NCBI RefSeq assembly: GCF_002979755.1
Contig: NZ_PCPP01000002.1
Coordinates: 248,001-312,000, forward strand
From: Chryseobacterium culicis
GTDB taxonomy: Bacteria > Bacteroidota > Bacteroidia > Flavobacteriales > Weeksellaceae
Length of the DNA stretch: 64,000 bases
Direction: 5' to 3'
Part shown: positions 1-8,476 of the stretch, one piece after another
Layout: each line of letters starts with the position of its first letter
Position numbering within the stretch: the stretch's first letter is position 1
The notes under the pieces: generated by a model
Told to the model about the DNA's origin: nothing
The model's database searches: none
What the model saw: the letters and a program-made list of their open reading frames with translations, nothing else
Position numbers and translations under genes: made by a program

Positions 1-491
1 GAGCTTATTCCAGAAATCTGACCTATGTATGCTCCCGTTATCTGGCAGAAAAAGAAGATGTTCATGATGTACTTCAAAACAGCTTTATCAAAATGTTCCG
101 TTCGATAGAATCTTTTGAGTACAGGGGAAATGGTTCTTTAAAAGCCTGGATGACCCGTATTACAGTCAATGAATCTTTGAAGCACATTAAACAGAAAGGA
201 GATTTTAAATCAGCCATTGAAGTAGATGATCTTCCGGATATGCCTAATGAAGAAGAACCGGATTTTGAAGAGATTCCCCGTGATGATATTATGATGATGA
301 TCAGATCTCTTCCTGAAGGATACAGAACTGTTTTTAACCTGTTTGTATTTGAGAAAAAAAGCCATAAAGAGATTGCCGGAGTATTGGGAATTGCAGAAAA
401 TTCTTCTGCATCACAGTTTCACCGTGCAAAAGGACTGCTTGTTCAGAAAATAAAAGAATTTAAAATGTCAAAAAAAGCACAATATGAATAA
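1..491 (+). CDS. ECF-type RNA polymerase sigma factor, 5' end outside window
   Basis: This is the end of a sigma-70 family factor that recruits RNA polymerase to a specific promoter set. The frame is open from base 3. Reading back from the first ATG at 93 gives residues ending in EDVHDVLQNSFIKMF, a typical sigma region 2, so the real start lies to the left of the window. Region 4 follows (LPEGYRTVFNLFVFEKKSHKEIAGVLGI), a helix-turn-helix of the -35-binding type. It overlaps the next gene by 8 bp, which suggests translational coupling with a membrane partner. The family assignment is firm; the signal it responds to cannot be read from the sequence. Confidence 0.9.
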   Translation, partial: AYSRNLTYVCSRYLAEKEDVHDVLQNSFIKMFRSIESFEYRGNGSLKAWMTRITVNESLKHIKQKGDFKSAIEVDDLPDMPNEEEPDFEEIPRDDIMMMIRSLPEGYRTVFNLFVFEKKSHKEIAGVLGIAENSSASQFHRAKGLLVQKIKEFKMSKKAQYE

Positions 492-1872
492 TGAATGGTT
501 AAATAACCTGCGAAGCAGAATGGACGACCATGAAGAGGAAGTGCCGGAAGGATTGTGGGATGACATCAAAGGTGAATTGTTTTCTGAAGAAGAAAATAAC
601 AGCATCCCCGGATTTATTCCTGAAGTTCATGAAGGTGGAGCTGACAAGAAAGAAAGAACCATAGGTAAAGGACAGAAATCCTTATTCTATCGTATCGGAG
701 GTATTGCTGCTGCTATTACATTATTGTTTTTACTGATGAAAATACTGCCTCAGAATGATACAGAAAAACTCTTGTCTCATAAACCTGCAGAGGTAAAAAA
801 AGATGACAAAAATTCTTTACAACCTATAGAAACTGAACAGCTGTCAGGAAGTGAAGTACAATCACAGACAGATGCTTTTTTAGCAGAAAATATATTGAAG
901 ACAGAAGATCCGAAGGAAGGATTGACACAAGGCTATCTTGCTCCCGGAAAGAAAAATGAAATAGGGAATATTCAGGATATTATTAAACTGCCAACGGCTT
1001 CAGAAGCTTTTCAGCAGGAAAGTAAAATTGCTCAGAAAGTATCTCCAGTAGACGATACTGTGAAAGAAACGGTTATAGAAAAGAATGCGGATGAGGTTCT
1101 TTTTGAACAGGAAAAAATAAAAGAAGTATATGCCGAAAATACAAAGCCCAGTACGACAAAATCCAGAGATAAAAAATCATGGATGCTGGGTCTGCTTACG
1201 GGTAATATTGCTTCCAATTCTGCAGAACAGCAGTTTCCCGGATATGCTTCAATTACTGGAAAAGTGATGAATGTGGAGCAGGTATGGACAACTTCTGTAT
1301 ATCATGATGATCCTCTGATGGCCATATTGCTTGCCAATCAAAGCCAGCCGGTAGAAGCGAGGATCAGACACAAAGTACCCGTTACATTCGGGCTTTCTGT
1401 TTACTATAATTTAGGAAAAAGATGGGGAATAGGAACAGGACTGAATTATACCAAACTGTCTACTGAGCTCCATTCCGGAAGTGACAACAACTATATTAAA
1501 GGAGATCAGACGGTTCATTATTTAGGAATTCCTGTTCAGGTCAATTATAATGTCATTCAAAAAGGAAGATTTACAGGCTATATAACAGGTGGAGCTCTCG
1601 TGGAAAAACCTATAGCAGGAAATATCACCACAACGTACGTTGTCAATGATCAAATAAAGGAATCCTCAAAAGAACGTCTGGAACCAAAACCTTTACAGTT
1701 TTCTTTGAACACGGCGGTAGGTTTTCAGCTGAAGCTCATTGATAAAGTAGGAATTTATGCAGAACCGGGAATAGGATATCATTTTAAAGAAGAAAATGCG
1801 CCCAATACCATTTACAAAGAAAAACCCCTCCATTTTAATATGAAATTTGGAATAAGAGTGCTGTTGGATTAA
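484..1872 (+). CDS. Membrane-anchored protein with C-terminal outer-membrane-barrel-like domain; possible sigma partner
   Basis: 462 aa. The N-terminal ~70 residues are charged and soluble (NNEWLNNLRSRMDDHEEEVPEGLW), a style seen in flavobacterial proteins encoded next to ECF sigma factors. A single hydrophobic segment lies at about residues 71-90. A long, Lys/Glu-rich low-complexity linker follows to about residue 230. The last ~220 residues have alternating strands with glycine/aromatic turns (GLSVYYNLGKRWGIGTGLNY), as in PorT/OmpW-like barrel domains. Overlap with the sigma gene suggests it binds or controls that factor. This is inferred from position; no standard anti-sigma zinc motif is visible. 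Confidence 0.65.
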   Translation: MNNEWLNNLRSRMDDHEEEVPEGLWDDIKGELFSEEENNSIPGFIPEVHEGGADKKERTIGKGQKSLFYRIGGIAAAITLLFLLMKILPQNDTEKLLSHKPAEVKKDDKNSLQPIETEQLSGSEVQSQTDAFLAENILKTEDPKEGLTQGYLAPGKKNEIGNIQDIIKLPTASEAFQQESKIAQKVSPVDDTVKETVIEKNADEVLFEQEKIKEVYAENTKPSTTKSRDKKSWMLGLLTGNIASNSAEQQFPGYASITGKVMNVEQVWTTSVYHDDPLMAILLANQSQPVEARIRHKVPVTFGLSVYYNLGKRWGIGTGLNYTKLSTELHSGSDNNYIKGDQTVHYLGIPVQVNYNVIQKGRFTGYITGGALVEKPIAGNITTTYVVNDQIKESSKERLEPKPLQFSLNTAVGFQLKLIDKVGIYAEPGIGYHFKEENAPNTIYKEKPLHFNMKFGIRVLLD

Positions 1873-1916
1873 TGTTGAGGATTATAAAATAACACCAAAC
1901 TTAATAATCTTTATAT

Positions 1917-2879
1917 ATGAAAACAAAACTAATTTTTTTAGTGTTTTTACTATTCAGTATTTTGAATATAAAAGCACAATGTACCCCAACAATTACCAGT
2001 GCGAGGCTTGGGCAAAAATATCCGGGAACGATCTTATTTTGTAGTACAGAAGATGAAATCCTTTCCACAACACAGACGTACGCAAGCTATCAGTGGTATA
2101 AACAGGAATGGACCTGGCAGACTCCTAATAACAACCCATGGGTAGCCATTCCGGGAGCTACATCACAACAGTTAACGATTAATGGAAGCGAACAGTTGAA
2201 TTATTTTAAAGTAGTCGTTTCCGAGGGCGATTGTACCGCAGAAAGTCCCACTGCATTTGCAGACGGGTTTGTATACGGTCTTCCGGCTATGATGAGTACT
2301 TATACACCTGGAACATATCAGGAAAATGCAGGAACAGTGAATGTCTGCAACGGAGCTTCTGTTCAGTTTGATAATATATTTCCTGTAGTATACGGAAAGC
2401 ATACCTGGTTCAGATGTGTACCAAGCAGCAATCCTCCGGTGGTAGGTGATCCTTGTATCATTCCTGGTGTAGTAGGAGATACTTATGTGGCAACCAGTTC
2501 AGGAAAGTATGGATTTTATGCCTGTACGGAATATTGCCCTGATCAGTGTGAGATGTTAGATCCGTTTGCTTTTGTAGAGCTGAATTTTGGGAATTGGGAA
2601 TTCTGTGGCAATTTGGGAACAGGAGAAACAAAAATTAAAGATAATAATCTGAAAATCTACCCGAATCCTACGGCACAACACCTTTATATCGGGAAAGAAT
2701 CAGATAAAGTTTACAAGGAAGTTATCATCATAGATATGTCCGGAAAGCTTGTCCTGAAGAAAGCTGATCACCAATACAATCAGCCCATTGATGTCAGCCA
2801 GCTGGTACCCGGAAATTATATTATTGTTTCTAAAGGAGCAGATGGCTGCGAATACAAAAATAGATTTATAAAGAAATAG
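1917..2879 (+). CDS. Secreted protein with T9SS type A sorting domain
   Basis: 320 aa. The N-terminus is a signal peptide (KLIFLVFLLFSILNIKAQ). The body is Cys-rich and resembles the Ig-like or PKD-like extracellular proteins of flavobacteria (repeated Y-x-W-x-K/W-I-P-G patterns). The last ~80 residues are a type A C-terminal sorting domain: LKIYPNPTAQHLYI, then IIIDMSGKLVL, ending in a basic FIKK. Such tails direct export by the type IX system and usually attachment to the cell surface. It lies 44 bp after the barrel-domain gene and may share its transcript. The target and function of the mature part are unknown. Confidence 0.85.
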   Translation: MKTKLIFLVFLLFSILNIKAQCTPTITSARLGQKYPGTILFCSTEDEILSTTQTYASYQWYKQEWTWQTPNNNPWVAIPGATSQQLTINGSEQLNYFKVVVSEGDCTAESPTAFADGFVYGLPAMMSTYTPGTYQENAGTVNVCNGASVQFDNIFPVVYGKHTWFRCVPSSNPPVVGDPCIIPGVVGDTYVATSSGKYGFYACTEYCPDQCEMLDPFAFVELNFGNWEFCGNLGTGETKIKDNNLKIYPNPTAQHLYIGKESDKVYKEVIIIDMSGKLVLKKADHQYNQPIDVSQLVPGNYIIVSKGADGCEYKNRFIKK

Positions 2880-3298
2880 GATTACATAATCTGAAGATGC
2901 TAAAATATTGATTGTGGGAAGGAAGAATGGATGTCAGAGGAGGGATGTTCCTTGTATTGAAGAAGAACTAAAGTGATTTATTTTAATACTTTACGCTCAT
3001 AGATACATTTCATCCTTGTTAATCTAATGACGGTCATAATTACCCCCAAAAGGAGCTCACTCTCTCTGGCATCCGCCTTCCTGACTTACCCTTAATTTTT
3101 TCAGTAATTCAGATGACATAATCATTTTCGTTAGTTTTTAATAATGGTTGGGTCGGTACAAATCTCTTTGTACCGATTTTTTTATGTCTCCTTTTGTTAT
3201 AGGCCTTTCCTGAGAAATAATAATATGATTTTTTTGTTAAAAAAGTTCCTGTATTCTTATAATTAACATAAGATTGCAGAAAATTTTACAAAAATAAA
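2880..3298. other. Intergenic stretch, no gene seen apart from a terminator
   Basis: No open frame with coding character is visible on either strand. A strong hairpin terminator lies at 3153-3184. The AT-rich 100 bp before 3299 probably hold the promoter of the metal cluster. Confidence 0.6.
3153..3184 (+). terminator. Rho-independent terminator after the T9SS gene
   Basis: A perfect 10-bp stem TCGGTACAAA / TTTGTACCGA with loop TCTC is followed by eight T. It sits 270 bp after the T9SS gene, so a small unseen transcript could also end here. Confidence 0.85.
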
Positions 3299-3733
3299 TT
3301 GATAAAAAAAGATATACATGATAAATATTGTAACTTTGTTTTGTTGAAAACTTATAACAAACATATTGGCCACATTCTTATCTTATGTCTGGTGCTTTTC
3401 TTAGTACCAAGCTTAAGTTTTGCCTGTACCAAGAAAAATATAAAAAAGGATGAAACCTTAGGTTATAAGTGTCAAACCAGCAGTTTATCTGATAAATTCT
3501 GCTGTAAACCGGGCTTTTGTAAAAAAGATAAAGACCACAATGACTGCAATGGCAAATGCAAACACAATTCCTGCCGATGCGGAACTGTCATCTCTTTAAC
3601 GGGGCTTCCTGTTATTGCCGATCTGAAAATCAAAAATCATTTCAGAGAAGAAAAGAAACTTAAATTTACTTTTAATCAAACCTATTATTCTTCAGGTTTT
3701 TCTTCCATCTGGCAACCTCCCAAAATAGGATAA
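3299..3733 (+). CDS. Small Cys-rich exported protein, head of copper cluster
   Basis: 144 aa from a TTG start; there is no in-frame ATG anywhere in the frame, so the start is uncertain. A later TTG near 3341-3346 is possible, because a TAnnTTTG box (TAACTTTG) sits at 3331-3338. A hydrophobic segment (HILILCLVLFLVPSLSFA) acts as a signal peptide or anchor. The mature part has about a dozen Cys (YKCQT, KFCCKPGFCKK, DCNGKCKHNSCRCG), suggesting metal binding. The C-terminal part is polar. It precedes the HMA/DUF3347 and multicopper oxidase genes, so a role in copper stress is inferred from context. I do not recognise a named family. Confidence 0.6.
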   Translation: MIKKDIHDKYCNFVLLKTYNKHIGHILILCLVLFLVPSLSFACTKKNIKKDETLGYKCQTSSLSDKFCCKPGFCKKDKDHNDCNGKCKHNSCRCGTVISLTGLPVIADLKIKNHFREEKKLKFTFNQTYYSSGFSSIWQPPKIG

Positions 3734-3833
3734 CACGCTGGCCGTACAGCCAGAAATAGGTCTTGTCGAAAGCAAACTTTTTGTTTTCGGACAATCTGTT
3801 GTATTCCAATTATTAATTTTTTAAATCAAAAAA

Positions 3834-4718
3834 ATGAAATCATTATCAAAAATATTGATGGTAATTACTGTATTACTATCATACACCATGGGTTTTGCCC
3901 AAATCAGAAATGCAAAGACAGAGCGTGTAAAAATATATGGCAACTGCGATATGTGTAAAGCCAATATAGAAAAAGCAGGGAATGTAAAGAATATTTCATC
4001 TGTAGAATGGAATAAAGATACCAAAATGGCTACGCTGAGCTATGATGCCCAAAAAACTAACGGAGAAGAAGTACTCAAACGTATTGCGTTAGCAGGGTAT
4101 GACAACGAGAAATTCTTAGCTCCGGATGATGTCTACAATACATTAGCAGGTTGCTGCCAATATACAAGAGAGTTAAAACCTGCCAGTACAGATAAAGATC
4201 AGGGCATGAATATGAATAACGAACACGGAAATCATGATCATAGCAAAATGACACAGTCCACTAGCGCTGAAAATAAGAATGTATCTCAGTTTAGTAAGGT
4301 TTTCGATACTTATTTCTCCCTGAAAGATGCGCTGGTCAATACAGATGCAGGAGCCTCTTCTGCAAATGCAGCCTCTTTGGTAAAAGCGATCCAGAATGTA
4401 GAAATGGGAAAACTTTCCAATGAAGAACATACCGTTTGGATGAAAGTTTTAAAAGAAATTACAGCACAGGCAGAGAAAATTGCAGGAACTAAAGACATCT
4501 CAAAACAGAGAGAGACTTTTGCCCTTTTATCTGAAAATATCTATGCGCTTACTAAAGTTTCAAAACAGGACGAAACGGTTTATTATCAGCATTGTCCAAT
4601 GTTTAATAATGGGAAAGGAGCGAATTGGCTTAGCAAAGAAGAGGCAATCAAAAATCCATTTTACGGGTCCAAAATGCTAACCTGCGGTAGTGTTCAGGAA
4701 ACGATTATCAATAAATAA
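3834..4718 (+). CDS. HMA domain plus DUF3347 exported protein
   Basis: 294 aa. A signal peptide (ILMVITVLLSYTMGFAQ) is followed at about residues 30-100 by a heavy-metal-associated domain with the metal-binding pair in YGNCDMCKAN. A His/Met-rich linker comes next (MNMNNEHGNHDHSKM). The rest is a DUF3347 domain ending in QHCPMFNNGKGANW and CGSV, a motif with conserved Cys/Met/His that could bind copper. It is likely a periplasmic copper chaperone or sensor part. It is followed after 29 bp by a second DUF3347 gene and then the oxidase, so the set looks like one operon. Confidence 0.85.
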   Translation: MKSLSKILMVITVLLSYTMGFAQIRNAKTERVKIYGNCDMCKANIEKAGNVKNISSVEWNKDTKMATLSYDAQKTNGEEVLKRIALAGYDNEKFLAPDDVYNTLAGCCQYTRELKPASTDKDQGMNMNNEHGNHDHSKMTQSTSAENKNVSQFSKVFDTYFSLKDALVNTDAGASSANAASLVKAIQNVEMGKLSNEEHTVWMKVLKEITAQAEKIAGTKDISKQRETFALLSENIYALTKVSKQDETVYYQHCPMFNNGKGANWLSKEEAIKNPFYGSKMLTCGSVQETIINK

Positions 4719-4747
4719 TAAAATAGCAATAAGTAAATATCAATACA

Positions 4748-5389
4748 ATGAAACATATAATTTTATCAATCATCATATCAACAGCTGTAGTTTCCTGCAA
4801 ACAGTCTCCAAATAAAAACAGTGAGCTAAAAACACAGGACAGTATATTCATATCTGAAACAAAGACCCAACCATTACATGACTCGGCTGCTTCAGTAGAA
4901 CCTGTAAGTACTGAGGTTCCGAAAACAGAAACGCCTAAAGGATCAGATCAGTCTCAATCCTTTAGCATTGAACCTATTGTTAAAAATTATTTAGTTCTTA
5001 AGAATGCTCTGGTAGCTGATAATGATCAGGAAGCAGCCAATGCAGGAAAGCAATTACTGACCACCTTAAAGAATGTGGATATCAACAATATTCCAGCAGA
5101 GAAGCAAAAAGAATATAAAGAAATAGCAGACAATGCAAAAGACAATGCTGAACATATCGGTGATAATGCAGGAAAGATTGATCATCAGCGCGAGCATCTG
5201 GCTTCTTTAAGTAAAGATGTTTCGGATCTTATTGCATTATTTGGAAGTTCACAAAAACTGTATCAGGATCATTGCCCAATGTTTAATGACGGTAAAGGAG
5301 CTGTATGGATCAGTGAGACCAAAGCCATCAAAAATCCCTATTATGGAAATCAGATGTTAAGCTGTGGTTCTGTGAAAAAAGAGTTTTGA
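4748..5389 (+). CDS. DUF3347 lipoprotein
   Basis: 213 aa. The N-terminus has a short hydrophobic stretch and a lipobox-like end (STAVVSCKQS), so it is probably lipid-anchored. After a Ser/Thr/Pro-rich spacer comes a DUF3347 domain with four-helix character, ending QDHCPMFNDGKGAVW and LSCGSV. This is nearly the same C-terminal signature as in the preceding HMA protein, so the two domains are paralogues. It lacks the HMA domain. A role in periplasmic copper handling is inferred from the shared motif and the operon with a multicopper oxidase. Confidence 0.8.
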   Translation: MKHIILSIIISTAVVSCKQSPNKNSELKTQDSIFISETKTQPLHDSAASVEPVSTEVPKTETPKGSDQSQSFSIEPIVKNYLVLKNALVADNDQEAANAGKQLLTTLKNVDINNIPAEKQKEYKEIADNAKDNAEHIGDNAGKIDHQREHLASLSKDVSDLIALFGSSQKLYQDHCPMFNDGKGAVWISETKAIKNPYYGNQMLSCGSVKKEF

Positions 5390-5391
5390 AA

Positions 5392-5853
5392 ATGAAACAA
5401 ATACTAAAAATGATTTTGGTATTTGTTCTGTTCGTTTTTATTGCAATACAATTTTATCAGCCAGCCTTGAATGTAGATAAAGGAGAGGTTGCTGCAAAAG
5501 ATTTTACAAGATTATATAAAATGCCGTCTGAAGTAAAAACTTTGTTTCAGAATTCATGCTATGACTGTCACAGTAACAATACCAATTATGTCTGGTATGA
5601 TTACGTACAGCCCGCAAGAACACTTGTAGAAGACCATATTAAAAATGCAAAAGATGACCTGAACTTCAGTGAATGGGAAACTTACTCAAACAGAAAGCAG
5701 GAAAGATTGTTGAACTCAATAAAAGAACAGATTCTAAACAGACAAATGCCATTGTCATCGTATACTCTCATGCACAGAAATGCTAAAATGAGTGATGACG
5801 AAATTAAAATAATAACCGAATGGTTAAACGAGCAGAGCAAAGTTTATGAATAA
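5392..5853 (+). CDS. Haem-binding domain protein (c-type CxxCH)
   Basis: About 153 aa. I chose ATG at 5392 rather than the TTG at 5386 that overlaps the previous stop. An N-terminal membrane helix (ILVFVLFVFIAIQFYQ) anchors it facing the periplasm. One c-type haem site is present (SCYDCHSNNT), followed by conserved aromatic/Arg residues (YVWYDYVQPARTLVEDHI) and a Met-rich end (QMPLSSYTLMH), as in the bacterial haem-binding domain family. It overlaps the multicopper oxidase start by 8 bp. It may pass electrons or bind metal in the same pathway; that is inference. Confidence 0.8.
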   Translation: MKQILKMILVFVLFVFIAIQFYQPALNVDKGEVAAKDFTRLYKMPSEVKTLFQNSCYDCHSNNTNYVWYDYVQPARTLVEDHIKNAKDDLNFSEWETYSNRKQERLLNSIKEQILNRQMPLSSYTLMHRNAKMSDDEIKIITEWLNEQSKVYE

Positions 5854-8158
5854 AAATAGTAAAATGAATATACCTCAGAATATCACCATAAGATTACTTC
5901 AGGCCGCTTTGATTCTCTTTTGCGGACAGGGGATTTTTGCCCAAAAAGTAGTACGGTATGAGTTGTATGTGAAAGATACACTGGTAAACTATGCCGGTAA
6001 AGAAAAAAGAGCGATATCCGTTAACGGACAAATACCAATGCCTACGCTTACTTTTACAGAAGGAGATACCGCTGAAATAGTGGTACACAATCAGTTGAAA
6101 GAGAGTACATCACTACACTGGCATGGTATATTTTTACCCAACAAAGAAGACGGTGTGCCATGGCTGACCCAAAAACCTATAAATCCAGGGGCTACCTATA
6201 CCTATCGGTTTCCGATTATTCAGCATGGAACACATTGGTATCATTCACATTCCGGGCTTCAGGAACAGATTGGAATGTATGGAAGCTTCATCATGAAAAA
6301 AAGAGACGATGATAAAACCTTCAGAAAAGGGATTGATGACCTGCCGACAGTTCCCATTATTTTAAGCGAATGGACCAATCTGAATCCCGATAATATCAAC
6401 AGAATGCTGCATAATGCCAACGATTGGGCGGCAATTAAGAAAAATGCCACGCAGTCTTATGTGGAAGCCATTAAAGAAGGACATTTCAAAACAAAATTGA
6501 CCAATGAGTGGAAACGTATGCTGGCAATGGATGTAAGTGATGTGTATTATGATAAAGTGTTAATCAATGGAAATAACAGCACAGATTTAAAAACCGTTGA
6601 CGGCAAAAAGCTAAAAGCAGGAGATAAAGTACGGTTAAGAATATCAAATGGAGGGGCTTCCTCCTATTTTTGGTTACGCTATGCAGGAGGTAAAATTACT
6701 GTTGTAGCCAATGATGGGAATGATGTGGAACCAGTAGAAGTAGACAGGCTGATTATTGCAGTTTCTGAAACCTATGATATTGTAGTCACAATTCCTCAGG
6801 ATGGTATTGCGTATGAATTTTTAGCCACCACAGAGGACAGAACCCAATCTGCGAGCTACTTTGTAGGGAATGGAATAAAACAACTCATTTCTCCACTTCC
6901 AAAACTTAAATATTTTGAAGGCATGAAAATGATGAATGATATGATGAAAATGAACGGAGATCTGAATGATATGGGAATGAAAATGAGCCTCAATCAAATG
7001 GATATGAATGTGGTAATGTATCCGGAGATCACCGGAGATGGCCGCCGTAAGCAGGATCACAGTCAGCACAATATGAATGTGGATAAAGGAATGGATAAGG
7101 ATATGAACATGGATAGCAACAGGTATAATGCCAATGCTTTAGGTTCTATTAAAACCCTGAATTATGCCATGCTGCAGTCTCCTTATAACACCGAACTTCC
7201 CAAAAATGCTCCGGTTAAAGAATTAAAATTTACCCTTACCGGAAATATGAACCGCTATGTATGGAGCATGGATAATAAAATTTTATCAGAAACCGATAAG
7301 ATCCCTGTGAAAAAAGGAGAAATATTAAGAATTACCATCTATAATAATTCCATGATGAGGCATCCGATGCATTTACACGGTTTTGATTTCAGAGTGATTA
7401 ATGGCAAAGGAGAAAAGTCTCCCCTGAAAAATGTACTGGATGTAATGCCAATGGAAACCGATACGATTGAATTTCAGGCTAATGAAGAAGGAGACTGGTT
7501 CTTCCATTGCCATATTCTTTATCATATGATGGCAGGAATGAATAGGGTTTTTGCAGTGGATGATTATAAAAATCCTTATTTACCAGATAAAAAAGAAGCC
7601 TATAATATGCTTCAGAAAGAAAGCAATATGCCCCATTTCATGATTCAGAATGATTTTGCAACCAATGGAAATGATGGAGATGCAATGCTTCAGAATGCAA
7701 GATGGAATCTCTCTACAGAATGGCGTTTAGGATACAATGATATGCATGGATATGAAGTAGAAACCCACCTGGGCAGATACATCGGGAAAATGCAGTGGTT
7801 TATGCCTTTTGTAGGATTTGACTTTCGTTATAGAAAAATGGGAATCGATGAACAGGAGAAAAATATTTTTGGCCAAAAGAATGAAAAAGATACCCGAAGA
7901 GCTGTTAGTTTAGGGTTTATATACACCCTTCCGATGCTGGTTAATTTTCAGGCAGAAGTATATCACGACGGTATTGTTCGTTTACAGTTGATGAGAGAAG
8001 ATATTCCTATATCAAAACGATTAAGAGGCGGATTTATGGTTAATACCGACAAAGAATATATGACTGAACTAAAGTACATTCTTAATAAAAATGTAAGCAT
8101 TCGTGCACACTATGACAGTGATATGGGATGGGGAGCCGGAATTTCTTTAGCGTACTAA
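5846..8158 (+). CDS. CopA-like multicopper oxidase with C-terminal barrel-like extension
   Basis: 770 aa, longer than usual for a CopA oxidase (~570-620). A signal peptide ends at GIFAQ. All four copper-binding motifs are visible: HWHG, HWYHSH, HPMHLHG and HCHILYHMMAGM. A Met/His/Asp-rich region lies between the second and third cupredoxin domains (MKMMNDMMKMNGDLNDMG), as in copper-resistance oxidases. The last ~190 residues are not oxidase. They look like β-strands of an outer-membrane barrel of CopB type (GRYIGKMQWFMPFVGFDFRY to GAGISLAY). The protein probably oxidises periplasmic Cu(I). The fusion of CopA- and CopB-like parts is the unusual point. Confidence 0.88.
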   Translation: MNKNSKMNIPQNITIRLLQAALILFCGQGIFAQKVVRYELYVKDTLVNYAGKEKRAISVNGQIPMPTLTFTEGDTAEIVVHNQLKESTSLHWHGIFLPNKEDGVPWLTQKPINPGATYTYRFPIIQHGTHWYHSHSGLQEQIGMYGSFIMKKRDDDKTFRKGIDDLPTVPIILSEWTNLNPDNINRMLHNANDWAAIKKNATQSYVEAIKEGHFKTKLTNEWKRMLAMDVSDVYYDKVLINGNNSTDLKTVDGKKLKAGDKVRLRISNGGASSYFWLRYAGGKITVVANDGNDVEPVEVDRLIIAVSETYDIVVTIPQDGIAYEFLATTEDRTQSASYFVGNGIKQLISPLPKLKYFEGMKMMNDMMKMNGDLNDMGMKMSLNQMDMNVVMYPEITGDGRRKQDHSQHNMNVDKGMDKDMNMDSNRYNANALGSIKTLNYAMLQSPYNTELPKNAPVKELKFTLTGNMNRYVWSMDNKILSETDKIPVKKGEILRITIYNNSMMRHPMHLHGFDFRVINGKGEKSPLKNVLDVMPMETDTIEFQANEEGDWFFHCHILYHMMAGMNRVFAVDDYKNPYLPDKKEAYNMLQKESNMPHFMIQNDFATNGNDGDAMLQNARWNLSTEWRLGYNDMHGYEVETHLGRYIGKMQWFMPFVGFDFRYRKMGIDEQEKNIFGQKNEKDTRRAVSLGFIYTLPMLVNFQAEVYHDGIVRLQLMREDIPISKRLRGGFMVNTDKEYMTELKYILNKNVSIRAHYDSDMGWGAGISLAY

Positions 8159-8198
8159 ATGATAATGTAAAAGAGCATACTCACATTATTCTGATACA

Positions 8199-8232
8199 AG
8201 AAGCAGCTATTGAATAGCTGCTTCTGTTTTTT
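8199..8232 (+). terminator. Terminator after the copper operon
   Basis: A 12-bp perfect stem AGAAGCAGCTAT / ATAGCTGCTTCT with loop TGA is followed by GTTTTTT. It lies 41 bp after the oxidase stop. The rest of the 8159-8476 gap holds only the promoter of the receptor gene. Confidence 0.9.
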
Positions 8233-8422
8233 ATCATAGGATGAATATTCTTTAGCCTTGTGTTTTGCTTTTTATATGACTTTTTTCATACAGACCAAAA
8301 TGGAGTTCAACTATGGTTTTATATTTATATCTGAATGTAAGCCTGTTACAATTTTAAAAGGAATTTATAAATAAATCAATATTAATTATAATTAGAACAA
8401 TTAAAAATAAAATCCTTTTTCC

Positions 8423-8454
8423 TTTGGGAGTTTACAGGTGAACCTTTAATTTTG
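8423..8454 (+). promoter_or_regulatory. Bacteroidota-type promoter for the TonB receptor
   Basis: TTTG (8423-8426), a 20-base spacer, then TAATTTTG (8447-8454) match the known Bacteroidota -33/-7 pattern. The start codon follows 22 bases after the -7 box. Confidence 0.6.
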
Positions 8455-8476
8455 CTATTTATAATAATTATAAATA

